Shown: positions 1-6,721, counted from the first letter of the stretch. The stretch: 11,465 nucleotides of DNA from Clostridiales bacterium (GCA_003525905.1 DQIA01000008.1:3553-15017); one strand, 5' to 3'. Numbers and translations are program-made. The notes: generated from the letters alone by a model not told the origin.

Positions 1-150
1 CGCTACAGACGCAATCGGTGCGTGCCATTTTATCGGCAGCCTGTTCGTGTCGGCAGCGCTGCGCCGGGAGCGGTATGCCGCTCCCCTACAATGGCGTGTG
101 CATTCAGCGGTGATGCATATCATTTAACGGCAGCCTGTACAAACTGGCAG
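1..150. repeat. Left mosaic intergenic repeat block
   Basis: This is non-coding DNA made of several repeat modules that recur, inverted, at the right end of the window. Bases 1-18 are the exact reverse complement of 11334-11351, and 123-140 of 11306-11323. Bases 41-105 match the reverse complement of 11401-11465 without gaps at roughly 50 of 65 positions. Within the block, CGGCAGCCTGT-(7 nt)-GGCAG occurs twice, at 34-56 and 128-150. A hairpin with 8-bp arms GGGAGCGG/CCGCTCCC and a TATG loop lies at 66-85, followed by CCTACAA. The modules are in a different order in the two blocks. No open reading frame or transposase is present. It reads as a dispersed intergenic repeat family; mobilisation is not shown. 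Confidence 0.75.
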
Positions 151-174
151 CTCTAACATAGCTCCATATATACC

Positions 175-209
175 AAGCGTCCCCACCGGGTCGACCGGCA
201 GGGACGCTT
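175..209 (-). terminator. Hairpin downstream of jag, possible operon terminator
   Basis: Perfect 9-bp arms AAGCGTCCC (175-183) and GGGACGCTT (201-209) enclose a loop containing a further CCGG/CCGG pairing. The hairpin starts 5 nt beyond the jag stop codon, where an end-of-operon terminator is expected. In the jag direction the tail reads TTGGTATATAT rather than a clean T run. On the plus strand the tail is T-rich (CTTATTATTTTT), although that overlaps the jag stop. It may therefore stop transcripts from either side, or mainly stabilise the 3' end of the jag mRNA. Confidence 0.5.
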
Positions 210-213
210 CTTA

Positions 214-1200
214 TTATTTTTCCTTGGCGTAAGCCACCACGATGCGGCGGTGCGGCTCGGAGCCGGTGGAGAAGGTCGTGACCTCGGGATAATCCTGCAG
301 AGCGGCATGGATGACATGGCGCTCATAGGCATTCATTGGCTCGAGGGTGAAGTTGCGGTGATACTTCACGGCCTTGCCCGCCATCTTGGCGGCCAGATGC
401 TGCAGCGCTTCCTCGCGCTTGAGGCGATAGTCGCCCGCGTCGACGCTGACGCGCACGCGCGTCTCGTTGTCGCGGTTGATGGCGTAGCTCGTCAGATACT
501 GGATGGCGTCGAGCGTTTCGCCGCGGCGGCCGATGAGCATGCCGACATCACCGCCGACCAGCTCAGCGCGGTAGCCGCCCTCCTCCGTGCGATAGGCATG
601 GGGCACGGCGGTGGAATTCATGTGGGTCAGCAGGCCGGTGAGGAACTTCTCGATTTTTTCCTCCATGGAGCCTTCCGGCGCGGGAGCGTATTCCTTCGGT
701 GCGGCAGGGGCGGGCTGCTGCGGCTTTTCCGGGCGCGGGGCGCGCGGCTTTTCCTGCTTCGGCGCCTGCGGGCGCTCCTGCTTCTCGGGGCGGGCGGGCT
801 TTTCGGCGGGCTTTTCCTGCTGCTTCGGGGTTTCGGCGTTCTGCGGCTTGCGGCGCTCCGGACGCGGACGGCGCTCGCGGCGGGCAGGCTGCTGCTCCTC
901 CGGCTCGATCTTCTTGCCGGGGCGGGAGATGATGCTCGAGGTGATCTCGGGGCGCTCCTTCGGCTTCGAGCGGGAGGCAGACGAGAGCACACTCATCGGA
1001 GCCTCGGGCTTCTTGGGCTCGTCCGGCACCTCATAGGTCACCTTGACCTTGGCGGGCGATGCGCCGATGCCGAGGAAACCGGATTTCGCATTCTCCAGCA
1101 CCTCGACGGACACGCTGTCGCGGTCCATGCCGAGCTGCTGCAGCGCCGCCGTAACGGCAAGATCAATGGTCTTGCCGGTCGTGACGATAAACTTTTCCAT
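214..1200 (-). CDS. jag: Jag/KhpB (SpoIIIJ-associated) RNA-binding protein
   Basis: This 328-residue cytoplasmic RNA-binding protein is encoded next to yidC, as in most Firmicutes. The domains run in order: an N-terminal Jag_N domain (about residues 1-57, with the typical SGFLGIG at 40-46), a long low-complexity linker rich in Pro, Lys, Glu, Arg and Gln (about 58-175), a type II KH domain (about 178-255, with GxxG loop G224-R-R-G227), and a C-terminal R3H domain (about 256-325, with R293-x3-H297). KhpB proteins bind RNA, often with KhpA, and influence cell division and envelope functions in other Firmicutes; the targets here are unknown. The ATG lies 2 nt after the yidC stop, with GAGGAG upstream inside yidC, so translation is probably coupled. 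The linker is longer than in compact Jag proteins. Confidence 0.95.
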   Translation of the reverse strand: MEKFIVTTGKTIDLAVTAALQQLGMDRDSVSVEVLENAKSGFLGIGASPAKVKVTYEVPDEPKKPEAPMSVLSSASRSKPKERPEITSSIISRPGKKIEPEEQQPARRERRPRPERRKPQNAETPKQQEKPAEKPARPEKQERPQAPKQEKPRAPRPEKPQQPAPAAPKEYAPAPEGSMEEKIEKFLTGLLTHMNSTAVPHAYRTEEGGYRAELVGGDVGMLIGRRGETLDAIQYLTSYAINRDNETRVRVSVDAGDYRLKREEALQHLAAKMAGKAVKYHRNFTLEPMNAYERHVIHAALQDYPEVTTFSTGSEPHRRIVVAYAKEK

Positions 1201-1202
1201 GA

Positions 1203-2405
1203 TTATTCGTTCTCCTCATTCTTCGTGTAATGCTCGGAGGAATAGGCGCGGCCGCGGCTGAAGGGACGTTCGGGGTCGCCGCTGAGCACTTCGGCAGCTT
1301 CCTCGGGCGCAAGCCCGGCGGCAGCGCGCTTTTTGGCTTCAAAATCCTTGGCAGCGGCCTCGCGCCCCTGGCGCTCCCGGAGCTGCTGCTTCTTCTTGCT
1401 GGTATTCTCCGTGATGCCCTCGGGGTTGGCGGCACGGCGGGCGGCGCGGATGCGCTCCTTCTCCGCTTCCTCGGCGGCGCGCTGCGCAGCCTTCTCGCGG
1501 CGGACGACGTCCTCTGCGTCATAGATCTTGCGGTAGTGCTTCGTGAGGAACACATCCTGCACGATGCCGAACAGCGACTGCGTCAGCCAGTAGATCGACA
1601 GACCGAGCGGGACGACAAAGCCGAACCAGATGGACATGAGCGGCATGAGGATATTCATCATCTTGCCGGTCTGGGCAGACTTGGCGGCGGCTTCGTCCTT
1701 TTCGCCGTTGGCGTTGGAGATAACGGAGCCGTTCATCTTCTGGCTGATGAACATCGACAGATAGTTCAGGCCGCCGGAGAGCAGCGGGACGATAAAGCCG
1801 CCGATATCGCTCCAGCCCTTGGCCTGCCAGACCTTCCAGCTCGGGATCTGGCCGAGGTTGATGCCGAGGAAGGAAAAATTGATGGACGAGACGCCCATGA
1901 CGGCTTCGCGCATGGAGGCGTCGGTGAGCTGCAGAGCATATTTCTGCAGATCGGCAGCCGGGCCATACTGCCAGTAGTAGCCGAGCTTGCTGACCTCGAC
2001 ACCCTGCTCCGTGGCCACAATGGCCTTGAGGGCATCGACGGTCTCCGTGTTCAGGTGCATCAGGTAGTGCAGCGGTTCACGGATGACAGTGTACAGCGGC
2101 AGAAGGAACAGCAGCGGCAGGAACGACCACAGGCAGCCGCCGTACATGCTGACGCCCTCGGACTTATAGAGGGCCATGACCTCCTGCTGATATTTCTGCT
2201 TGTCGTCTCCGCAGGCAAGCTCCAGCTGCTTGAGCTGCGGCTGCAGGCGGGACATCTTCATCATGCTCTTCTTGCTCTTGGCGCTGAACGGCAGAAGGAT
2301 CAGCTTGACAACGAACGAGAACAGAATGAGCGCAAGGCCGTAGTTATTCAGGAATCCATAGAAGAATTCCAGCACATAGCCAAAGGGAACGCGGATAAAA
2401 TCCAT
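1203..2405 (-). CDS. yidC: YidC/Oxa1/SpoIIIJ membrane protein insertase
   Basis: This 400-residue insertase places proteins in the cytoplasmic membrane, alone or with SecYEG. Hydrophobic segments lie at about 21-40, 91-108, 203-221, 250-268 and 265-285. Typical features are the charged loop after segment one, ending in LYKSEGVSMYGGC (79-91), and the second segment that follows it. There is no N-terminal signal peptide or lipobox, unlike B. subtilis SpoIIIJ. Lys34 (VVKLILLPF) sits where the groove arginine of the family is usually found, which keeps the positive charge. The tail after about residue 288 is long, charged and rich in Ala, Lys, Arg and Glu, consistent with ribosome contact. The ATG has AGAGGAGG six bases upstream. 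The 66-nt gap to yidD contains a small GC hairpin at 2452-2465. Confidence 0.95.
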   Translation of the reverse strand: MDFIRVPFGYVLEFFYGFLNNYGLALILFSFVVKLILLPFSAKSKKSMMKMSRLQPQLKQLELACGDDKQKYQQEVMALYKSEGVSMYGGCLWSFLPLLFLLPLYTVIREPLHYLMHLNTETVDALKAIVATEQGVEVSKLGYYWQYGPAADLQKYALQLTDASMREAVMGVSSINFSFLGINLGQIPSWKVWQAKGWSDIGGFIVPLLSGGLNYLSMFISQKMNGSVISNANGEKDEAAAKSAQTGKMMNILMPLMSIWFGFVVPLGLSIYWLTQSLFGIVQDVFLTKHYRKIYDAEDVVRREKAAQRAAEEAEKERIRAARRAANPEGITENTSKKKQQLRERQGREAAAKDFEAKKRAAAGLAPEEAAEVLSGDPERPFSRGRAYSSEHYTKNEENE

Positions 2406-2471
2406 GAAAGGCCTCCTCTTGGCCGCGCACGGCGGCCGGACGGAACGGGTGGGCGGAGATCCGCCGGGTGA

Positions 2472-2684
2472 TCACGGCACGGGATCGTAAAAATCGCCGT
2501 GGTTGAAGGGGTTGCACCGCAGCAGGCGCTTGAACGTGAGCCAGCCGCCCCGAAGGGCGCCGTATTTTTCGATGGCCTCAAGGCCATATTCCGAGCAGGT
2601 CGGGATGAACCGGCACTTGCCCGGAAAGGCGGGAGAGATATACTTCCGATAAAAGCGGATGAGCGCCAGCAGGACGCGCTTCAT
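2472..2684 (-). CDS. yidD: YidD membrane protein insertion efficiency factor
   Basis: This 70-residue protein is nearly all family-conserved sequence: a short amphipathic N-terminus ([18 protein letters not shown]), the [15 protein letters not shown] block with Cys24 and Cys30, then [15 protein letters not shown] with Cys57, and the DPVP ending. YidD proteins sit at the inner face of the membrane and assist YidC-dependent insertion. The ATG overlaps the rnpA stop (ATGA), with AGGAGG seven bases upstream inside rnpA, which indicates translational coupling. The length is normal for the family. Confidence 0.95.
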   Translation of the reverse strand: MKRVLLALIRFYRKYISPAFPGKCRFIPTCSEYGLEAIEKYGALRGGWLTFKRLLRCNPFNHGDFYDPVP

Positions 2685-3028
2685 TGCGCGGCCTCCTGCA
2701 TCAGGCCCGTCCGCCCGGCGAGCGTCAGAAACGCCCGCGTCAGCTCTGCGAAATCCGCCTCCATCGCGCGGCTGCGCGCGACGATCACGATGTCATAGCC
2801 CGGCAGGAGCTCCGCCTCGTGCAGGCGGTAGACCTCGCGCAGGCGGCGGCGCATGCGGTTGCGCTCGACGGCGTGGCCGAGCTTGGCGCTGACGGTCAGG
2901 CCGAGGCGGCTGTGACCGGTGCCGTTGCGCAGGCAGTAGACCACGAGCAGACGGTTGCCCGCCGTGGCGCCGCGGTGATACAGGCGGCGGAAAACATGGT
3001 TTTCCTTCAGAGAAACAGTATGCAGCAA
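2681..3028 (-). CDS. rnpA: Ribonuclease P protein component
   Basis: This is the protein subunit of RNase P, which with the RNA subunit matures tRNA 5' ends. With the start chosen here it has 115 residues. The conserved N-terminal [11 protein letters not shown] block and the RNR signature ([16 protein letters not shown] at 56-58) are present. A longer reading frame is open to a TTG at 3046, but GGGAGG lies just downstream of that codon and six bases before the TTG at 3028. This makes TTG 3028 (reading [10 protein letters not shown]) the better start, and there is no ATG near either. The gene follows a terminator-like hairpin after rpmH and overlaps yidD by ATGA, so its level is probably held below that of L34. 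The product is certain; the exact start is less so. Confidence 0.93.
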   Translation of the reverse strand: MLHTVSLKENHVFRRLYHRGATAGNRLLVVYCLRNGTGHSRLGLTVSAKLGHAVERNRMRRRLREVYRLHEAELLPGYDIVIVARSRAMEADFAELTRAFLTLAGRTGLMQEAAQ

Positions 3029-3051
3029 GTCGGAACCTCCCGGCAAAGCAA

Positions 3052-3078
3052 AAGGGCGAACAGAGACTGTTCGCCCTT
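3052..3078 (-). terminator. Intrinsic terminator or attenuator between rpmH and rnpA
   Basis: A perfect 12-bp stem (AAGGGCGAACAG / CTGTTCGCCCTT) with a 3-nt loop lies in the 88-nt gap between the rpmH stop and the rnpA start. In the direction of transcription it is followed by TTTTGCTTTGCC, then by the rnpA ribosome binding site. It has the form of a rho-independent terminator. Because the operon continues and no convincing second promoter is seen in the gap, partial termination that lowers rnpA-yidD-yidC-jag expression relative to rpmH is the likely role. Confidence 0.8.
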
Positions 3079-3116
3079 CACGTTACAATTCAAGCAGACG
3101 GTGCGGTCTCGGCTCC

Positions 3117-3251
3117 TCAGGCGGACAGGACGGCTCTGCCTTTTGCACGACGGCGGGCAAGAACCTTGCGGCCGTTTGCAGTAGCCATTCTCTTGCGGAA
3201 ACCATGGACCTTTGCGCGGTGACGCTTTCTGGGCTGATAGGTACGCAGCAT
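3117..3251 (-). CDS. rpmH: 50S ribosomal protein L34
   Basis: The reading frame encodes 44 residues, the usual size for L34, beginning [20 protein letters not shown], with the conserved [19 protein letters not shown] core and ending VLSA. It is very basic, as expected for a small rRNA-binding protein of the large subunit. AGGAGGTG lies about 11 nt upstream of the ATG. The gene is first in the rpmH-rnpA-yidD-yidC-jag cluster and is preceded by a leader of about 108 nt from a near-consensus promoter. A terminator-like hairpin follows about 40 nt after its stop, allowing much rpmH mRNA to be monocistronic. No dnaA is found upstream, where many Firmicutes have it. Confidence 0.97.
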   Translation of the reverse strand: MLRTYQPRKRHRAKVHGFRKRMATANGRKVLARRRAKGRAVLSA

Positions 3252-3327
3252 CTTCGTGTACACCTCCTGTTAGATTATGCTCAACAGCCGGACTCCGGCC
3301 GCAGCAATCGAAAATCATCATGCGCAG

Positions 3328-3356
3328 GCATGGATGCAATAAGCAAGCATGGATGC
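3328..3356 (-). repeat. Pair of GCATGGATGC repeats in the rpmH leader
   Basis: The 10-mer GCATGGATGC occurs at 3328-3337 and 3347-3356, with starts 19 bp apart. Each copy is itself a near-palindrome (GCAT-GG-ATGC). They fall within the first 30 or so transcribed bases predicted from the rpmH promoter. They could be a DNA-binding site or fold into leader RNA structure; the sequence does not decide. Confidence 0.45.
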
Positions 3357-3365
3357 GCAATTGAT

Positions 3366-3395
3366 ATTATATCGCAGCACCCGGTAGAAAGTCAA
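3366..3395 (-). promoter_or_regulatory. rpmH operon promoter
   Basis: On the minus strand, TTGACT (plus 3390-3395) and TATAAT (plus 3366-3371) are separated by 18 bp, close to the sigma-A consensus. Transcription would start near 3359, giving a leader of about 108 nt before the rpmH ATG. The match is strong, as expected for a ribosomal protein gene. Confidence 0.85.
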
Positions 3396-3470
3396 CCGGA
3401 AGTTTTGAATTTTGTACGAAAATTCCGGGCTTTTCTGTGATTCCGTTGCGGAACAACCTGCTCCGGTTAC

Positions 3471-4691
3471 TCAGCAGTCTCTGCAAAGCGGCATGCTCAT
3501 GCAGCGCGGGCCGCCGCGGCCGCGGGACAGCTCTCCGCTCGGGATGCGCAGCACCTCGATGCCGTGCTCCTCGAGCAGGCCGTTGGTGACATAGTTGCGG
3601 TCATAGGCCACGACGCGGCCGGGGCTGACGCACAGCGTGTTCGAGCCGTCGTTCCACTGCTCGCGCTGGGCCGCGATCTGGTCACCGCCGCCGCAGCGCA
3701 GCAGCGTGACGCGCTCGACGCCGAGTGCAGAGGCCAGTGCCTCCTCGAGCGGCATGTCCAGCCGCCGCGCAACGGGCGCGCCGCCGCGGCCGGGCGTCAG
3801 CTCGAACATCTCCAGCTCGTCGAGAATGGAGGGGTGGATGAGAAACTTGTCCGTGTCGATCTGCGTCAGCACGGTGTCCAGATGCATGAAGGCGCGGGTA
3901 CTGGGGATATCCAGCGCCAGCACGCGGCGCACCTCGCCAGCCTCGTCCTGGAAAATATTATAGGCCAGCCGCTCAACGGCCTCCGGCATGGTGCGCTGGG
4001 AGATGCCGACGGCGATCGTGTCGGCGCTGAGGTTCAGGATATCGCCGCCCTCGAGGGTATACGGCTCGTCCGGCGTGTAGTAAAACGGCACCTTGCCCGC
4101 ATAATCGGGGTGATAGTGCAGGATATAGTTTCCGTAGATCGTCTCGCGGTTGCGCGTGACGGAGTACATGTGGTGCAGGGCAACGCCGCGGCCGATGGAC
4201 GCGAACGGATCGCGCGTGAAATAGAGGTTCGGGATCGGCTCAAGCACGAAGTGCGTGCGGTCATTGCGCAGGGAGGCCAGCGAGTGGTTCTGGTGCAGGG
4301 GCAGCTCGTCGAAGCGGACGCCCGTCATGGTCTTGCGGATGAGCTCGCGCGTGTTGGGGCAGGCCAGCAGAAGCTCCGTGAGGGCCTCGCGGTAGCTGGC
4401 GGCCACGCAGCCGCTGCTGCGGATAAAGTCCTCAACGAAGTGGCGGCGCAGGCTGTCGCTCAGGGCCAGCGTCTCCGCGGCCAGATCGGTAAGATAGACG
4501 ACCTCCACGCCGCTGTCGCGCAGCACCTGCGCAAAGCGGTCATGCTCCGTCTGCGCGCCGCGCAGGTAGGGAATGTCGTCAAACAGAAGGCGCTCCATCG
4601 AATTGGGGACGAGCTGCTCCAGCTCCCGGCCGGGGCGCTGCAGCAGGACTTTCTTCAGCGGGCGGACTTCGCTTCTCACATCAATGGCCAT
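3471..4691 (-). CDS. arcA: Arginine deiminase
   Basis: This 406-residue cytoplasmic enzyme hydrolyses L-arginine to L-citrulline and ammonia. Family motifs are intact: PNLYFTRDPF with Asp161, LEGGD with Glu214 and Asp217, FMHLDT with His270 and Asp272, and RCMSMPL with catalytic Cys397 near the C-terminus. The frame is open back to a TTG at 4712, but AGAGGAG lies inside that extension, eight bases before the ATG at 4691, so the ATG is chosen. No arcB, arcC or arginine/ornithine antiporter gene is nearby, so the rest of the arginine deiminase pathway, if present, is elsewhere. The C-terminus ends C-R-D-C, a CxxC only a few residues after the catalytic cysteine, which is unusual. Downstream, only a weak 5-bp hairpin (TTCCG-CAA-CGGAA in the gene's direction) separates it from the rpmH promoter. 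Confidence 0.95.
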   Translation of the reverse strand: MAIDVRSEVRPLKKVLLQRPGRELEQLVPNSMERLLFDDIPYLRGAQTEHDRFAQVLRDSGVEVVYLTDLAAETLALSDSLRRHFVEDFIRSSGCVAASYREALTELLLACPNTRELIRKTMTGVRFDELPLHQNHSLASLRNDRTHFVLEPIPNLYFTRDPFASIGRGVALHHMYSVTRNRETIYGNYILHYHPDYAGKVPFYYTPDEPYTLEGGDILNLSADTIAVGISQRTMPEAVERLAYNIFQDEAGEVRRVLALDIPSTRAFMHLDTVLTQIDTDKFLIHPSILDELEMFELTPGRGGAPVARRLDMPLEEALASALGVERVTLLRCGGGDQIAAQREQWNDGSNTLCVSPGRVVAYDRNYVTNGLLEEHGIEVLRIPSGELSRGRGGPRCMSMPLCRDC

Positions 4692-4742
4692 GCGGATCGC
4701 TCCTCTTATCAAAAATTTTTGAGTTTGCCTTTGATTTTGCTT

Positions 4743-4771
4743 AGTGTATCACGATTTTTTTCGAAACGCAA
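4743..4771 (-). promoter_or_regulatory. Putative arcA promoter
   Basis: On the minus strand, TTGCGT (plus 4766-4771) and TACACT (plus 4743-4748) are spaced by 17 bp, with an A/T-rich spacer. This would give a leader of about 45 nt before the arcA ribosome binding site. The hexamers are moderate matches only. No arginine-repressor box was identified by eye. Confidence 0.5.
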
Positions 4772-4898
4772 TTCTTTTTCTGCCGCAATTCTTTCCGTTC
4801 TCCGGATTTCCATGCAAGAAATCCAACAAAATGCGGATAAATTTTTGCAGCTCCCGGCACCGTGTTTTTCCACTGTTTTCCAAAGTCCGGTTTTTCCC

Positions 4899-4934
4899 AA
4901 AAAATGCCCCTCCCGCAGAATCTGGGAGAGGCAT
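4899..4934 (-). terminator. Intrinsic terminator of the abiE operon
   Basis: In the minus direction an 11-bp stem with one mismatch (arms 4924-4934 and 4904-4914, 9-nt loop) is followed by a run of six T residues (plus 4899-4904, its first base shared with the stem). It lies about 127 nt beyond the abiEii stop and upstream of the arcA promoter, so it separates the two transcription units. Confidence 0.8.
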
Positions 4935-5060
4935 AAATATTCTCAAAAATTTTTTTCAGAACGAAGGCGTGTCCAGACTGCCGAAAAACGGTACAGCCGA
5001 TCATTTGGAGGAAAGAGCGTGCTTGGAACCAGCTTGGCGAAAAGGGCCAGCGGAACAATT

Positions 5061-6062
5061 TCACCAAGCTGTATGGATCTCCTGTTCCAGTTCCCCAATT
5101 GCGCTTATGACTGTCTCAAACATCGGAACATCACCATAGAGCATGTCCTTCATTGCTTCGTAATCTGCGGCCAAGGCTGCAAAGCGATACTTCGGGGGAA
5201 CCAGTTTCAAAGTGCCGGGAACAGCCTCCTGATACTTTGCCCAAGACCTCGGATAGAACTTTATTTTGAAGTCCGCCACCGTTTTCAGCAATTCCACCCG
5301 GGCAAAGGCAGCCTCTTTCACAGGTGTCATAGACATGCGATACAGGTCATAGTAATGCCGGGAATAACGCTGCGGCATTTCCAAACTCTCGGGTCTGTTC
5401 GCCTCGTGGTGTAGGATCGTTGCCTTTTCCCAGAAAGTCCGCTCCGGTGCAACGGTCAGAACGGCCGTATTCTTTTGCGCAAAGACTTTCGGATAATAGG
5501 TTGCGGCATAGGGCTCGATTTGAGCCATTTTTGCGGGCGTCCAAGCGGCCAGCGCACCGATCTCCAAACGAATGACCTGCAAGGTAGCAGAATTCGTAAA
5601 CAGGTGCGGATAGGCAAAGATAACGGTCTGCTTGTCCTTTTCATCTATGTAAATGTTTGCCTCACAGCCAAGTTCCCGAGAGAGCTCTGCCTGAATGGTG
5701 GGGCCAAACTGCTCCGCAAGGAAAACTTCCGCCCGTGCATTGGCCTCTTTGTTGAACGCATCCTGCTTGGTGTTGGAGCGCTTTCCCCATGGCTCGTCCC
5801 CACCGTATCCCAGCACCCGCCAGTCCAAGATCAGGTCAATATCTTCGGAAAAGCGGCTGATCAGGTTGAAAGCCTTGGAAAGGCTGGTGCCGCCTTTGAA
5901 AGTAATAGCATCTTTCCAGGGGCAGCGGTGGAACAGATAATCCAGCGTAAAGCATACCCAAAAATCTTTTTCTACGATGGCATCATTTAAGCCCATCTTA
6001 TCTGCGGTATTTCGGAACAATTCGCGTCGGTCACTTTCCGGCAAGCGGGCTACATTTCTCAT
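5061..6062 (-). CDS. abiEii: AbiEii toxin, nucleotidyltransferase of a type IV TA system
   Basis: This 333-residue protein has the DNA polymerase beta-like nucleotidyltransferase signature of the AbiEii/AbiGii family. It carries FKGGTSLSKAF (K56-G-G-T-S60), RFSEDIDLIL with metal-binding acidic residues Asp74 and Asp76, ERTFWEKATILHH (Glu212, Lys213) and SRHYYDLYRM (Arg235, Asp239). Family members act as the toxic half of abortive-infection systems; the related MenT toxins add nucleotides to tRNA acceptor ends. All key motifs appear intact, so the enzyme should be active. The ATG overlaps the abiEi stop (ATGA) with GGAGG nine bases upstream; a GTG at 6080 is rejected because it precedes that site. 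GC content is visibly lower than in neighbouring core genes, suggesting acquisition by transfer. A dedicated terminator follows. Confidence 0.92.
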   Translation of the reverse strand: MRNVARLPESDRRELFRNTADKMGLNDAIVEKDFWVCFTLDYLFHRCPWKDAITFKGGTSLSKAFNLISRFSEDIDLILDWRVLGYGGDEPWGKRSNTKQDAFNKEANARAEVFLAEQFGPTIQAELSRELGCEANIYIDEKDKQTVIFAYPHLFTNSATLQVIRLEIGALAAWTPAKMAQIEPYAATYYPKVFAQKNTAVLTVAPERTFWEKATILHHEANRPESLEMPQRYSRHYYDLYRMSMTPVKEAAFARVELLKTVADFKIKFYPRSWAKYQEAVPGTLKLVPPKYRFAALAADYEAMKDMLYGDVPMFETVISAIGELEQEIHTAW

Positions 6063-6673
6063 TGTGTGTCGCCTCCACACATTTTCCGTATCGTATCATA
6101 AACCCAGTCCGTGGCTTCTGTTGCCTCTTTCAGACAGGCTCGCTTTTCGTCTTCGGACAGCTTTTCAGAAAGCGTCTGTATGATCTCCGGCGTCACATTG
6201 GCCCTCCCCAGAGTTTTCAGCGCCTGGATCACCAAGCTCGTCATGTAAGACAGACCGGTGATTTCCTTGTTGGTCCGATGCTTAAATTCCAGCTTGGTGG
6301 AATTCCACTCATAGGTCTTATACGGGCCGTCGCTGATATAGGACCAGACCGCCGTTACCTGTGTAGAGAGGCCCAGCAAATTCAGGGCCGTATTTCCGCA
6401 TGGGGCAATGGTCCAGTGGTAGTTCCGCGCCAATGCCTTTGCAACAGCGTCCGGGTCGGCCGCTACATATTCATGAAGCAGCTTGCTGTACTTCGGCTTT
6501 TCATAGACGCCTTTTCGTATTCTGCGGAGCATACCAGCCTGTGTCAATCTGTTCAGAGTTCGTCTGACCGTTTCCTGATCAGCAATATCCGCGAAATCGG
6601 AGTTCACAAAAATTGTGCCATCGACTGCGGCTCCAATTCTCTCTTGTATTTGCTTTGAGAATCCGTTTGCCAC
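6059..6673 (-). CDS. abiEi: AbiEi antitoxin / autorepressor (DUF6088-like)
   Basis: This 204-residue protein has an N-terminal winged-helix DNA-binding region (about 5-60, with TVRRTLNRLTQAGMLRRIRKGVYEKP). A C-terminal domain follows, containing the family's GNTALNLLGLSTQV block (93-106) and a YISDGPYKTY segment. In characterised AbiE systems the antitoxin counters the toxin without forming a stable complex with it (type IV) and represses its own operon through inverted repeats. The translational start is GTG at 6673, supported by GGAGG eight bases upstream. A palindrome overlapping the -10 element lies immediately upstream, consistent with autoregulation. The gene overlaps abiEii by ATGA, fixing antitoxin-first order. 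Family assignment rests on motif recognition and on the neighbouring toxin. Confidence 0.88.
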   Translation of the reverse strand: MANGFSKQIQERIGAAVDGTIFVNSDFADIADQETVRRTLNRLTQAGMLRRIRKGVYEKPKYSKLLHEYVAADPDAVAKALARNYHWTIAPCGNTALNLLGLSTQVTAVWSYISDGPYKTYEWNSTKLEFKHRTNKEITGLSYMTSLVIQALKTLGRANVTPEIIQTLSEKLSEDEKRACLKEATEATDWVYDTIRKMCGGDTQ

Positions 6674-6691
6674 GATGCTCGCCTCCTTTTT

Positions 6692-6721
6692 TGTCCCGAA
6701 TATTATATATTATTCGGGACA
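6692..6721. promoter_or_regulatory. Palindromic candidate AbiEi operator
   Basis: An 11-bp perfect inverted repeat (TGTCCCGAATA at 6692-6702, TATTCGGGACA at 6711-6721) surrounds an 8-bp AT-only centre. It covers the -10 element and part of the spacer of the abiE promoter and ends 19 bp before the abiEi start. Known AbiEi proteins bind inverted repeats at this position, so this is the probable autorepression site. With an AT-rich centre and no T tail after it, it is unlikely to be a terminator. Confidence 0.75.

Larger units (their letters stand above)
4692..5060. other. AT-rich intergenic region between arcA and abiEii
   Basis: This 369-bp gap holds the arcA promoter (4743-4771) and the abiE terminator (4899-4934). 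The rest, about 4772-4898 and 4935-5060, is AT-rich with T and A runs. An 8-bp inverted pair CAGCTTGG/CCAAGCTG (5031-5038 and 5064-5071) spans the abiEii stop codon. No gene with a credible ribosome binding site or family match was seen. Confidence 0.6.

Noticed and set aside
250..1230. Plus-strand open frame of 326 codons opposite jag
   Set aside because: It is a Leu/Arg/Gly-rich shadow of the jag coding strand without a ribosome binding site or family motif.
4692..4712. TTG start giving arginine deiminase seven extra N-terminal residues
   Set aside because: The extension contains the AGAGGAG ribosome binding site that serves the ATG at 4691.
4692..4900. DnaA-box-like sequences in the AT-rich gap (TGCGGATAA at 4832-4840, one mismatch to a box; TTTTCCACT at 4866-4874, two mismatches), suggesting an origin
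   Set aside because: Only one near match and weaker ones, no regular cluster and no dnaA beside it; expected by chance in AT-rich DNA.
4741..5067. Minus-strand frame of 108 codons overlapping the end of abiEii
   Set aside because: It begins at a TTG without a credible ribosome binding site, runs through the abiE terminator hairpin and the arcA promoter, and resembles no known protein.
3564..5414. Long plus-strand open frame of 616 codons opposite arcA and abiEii
   Set aside because: It lies antisense to two well-supported genes, shows no family motif and has the composition of a codon-bias shadow in GC-rich DNA.
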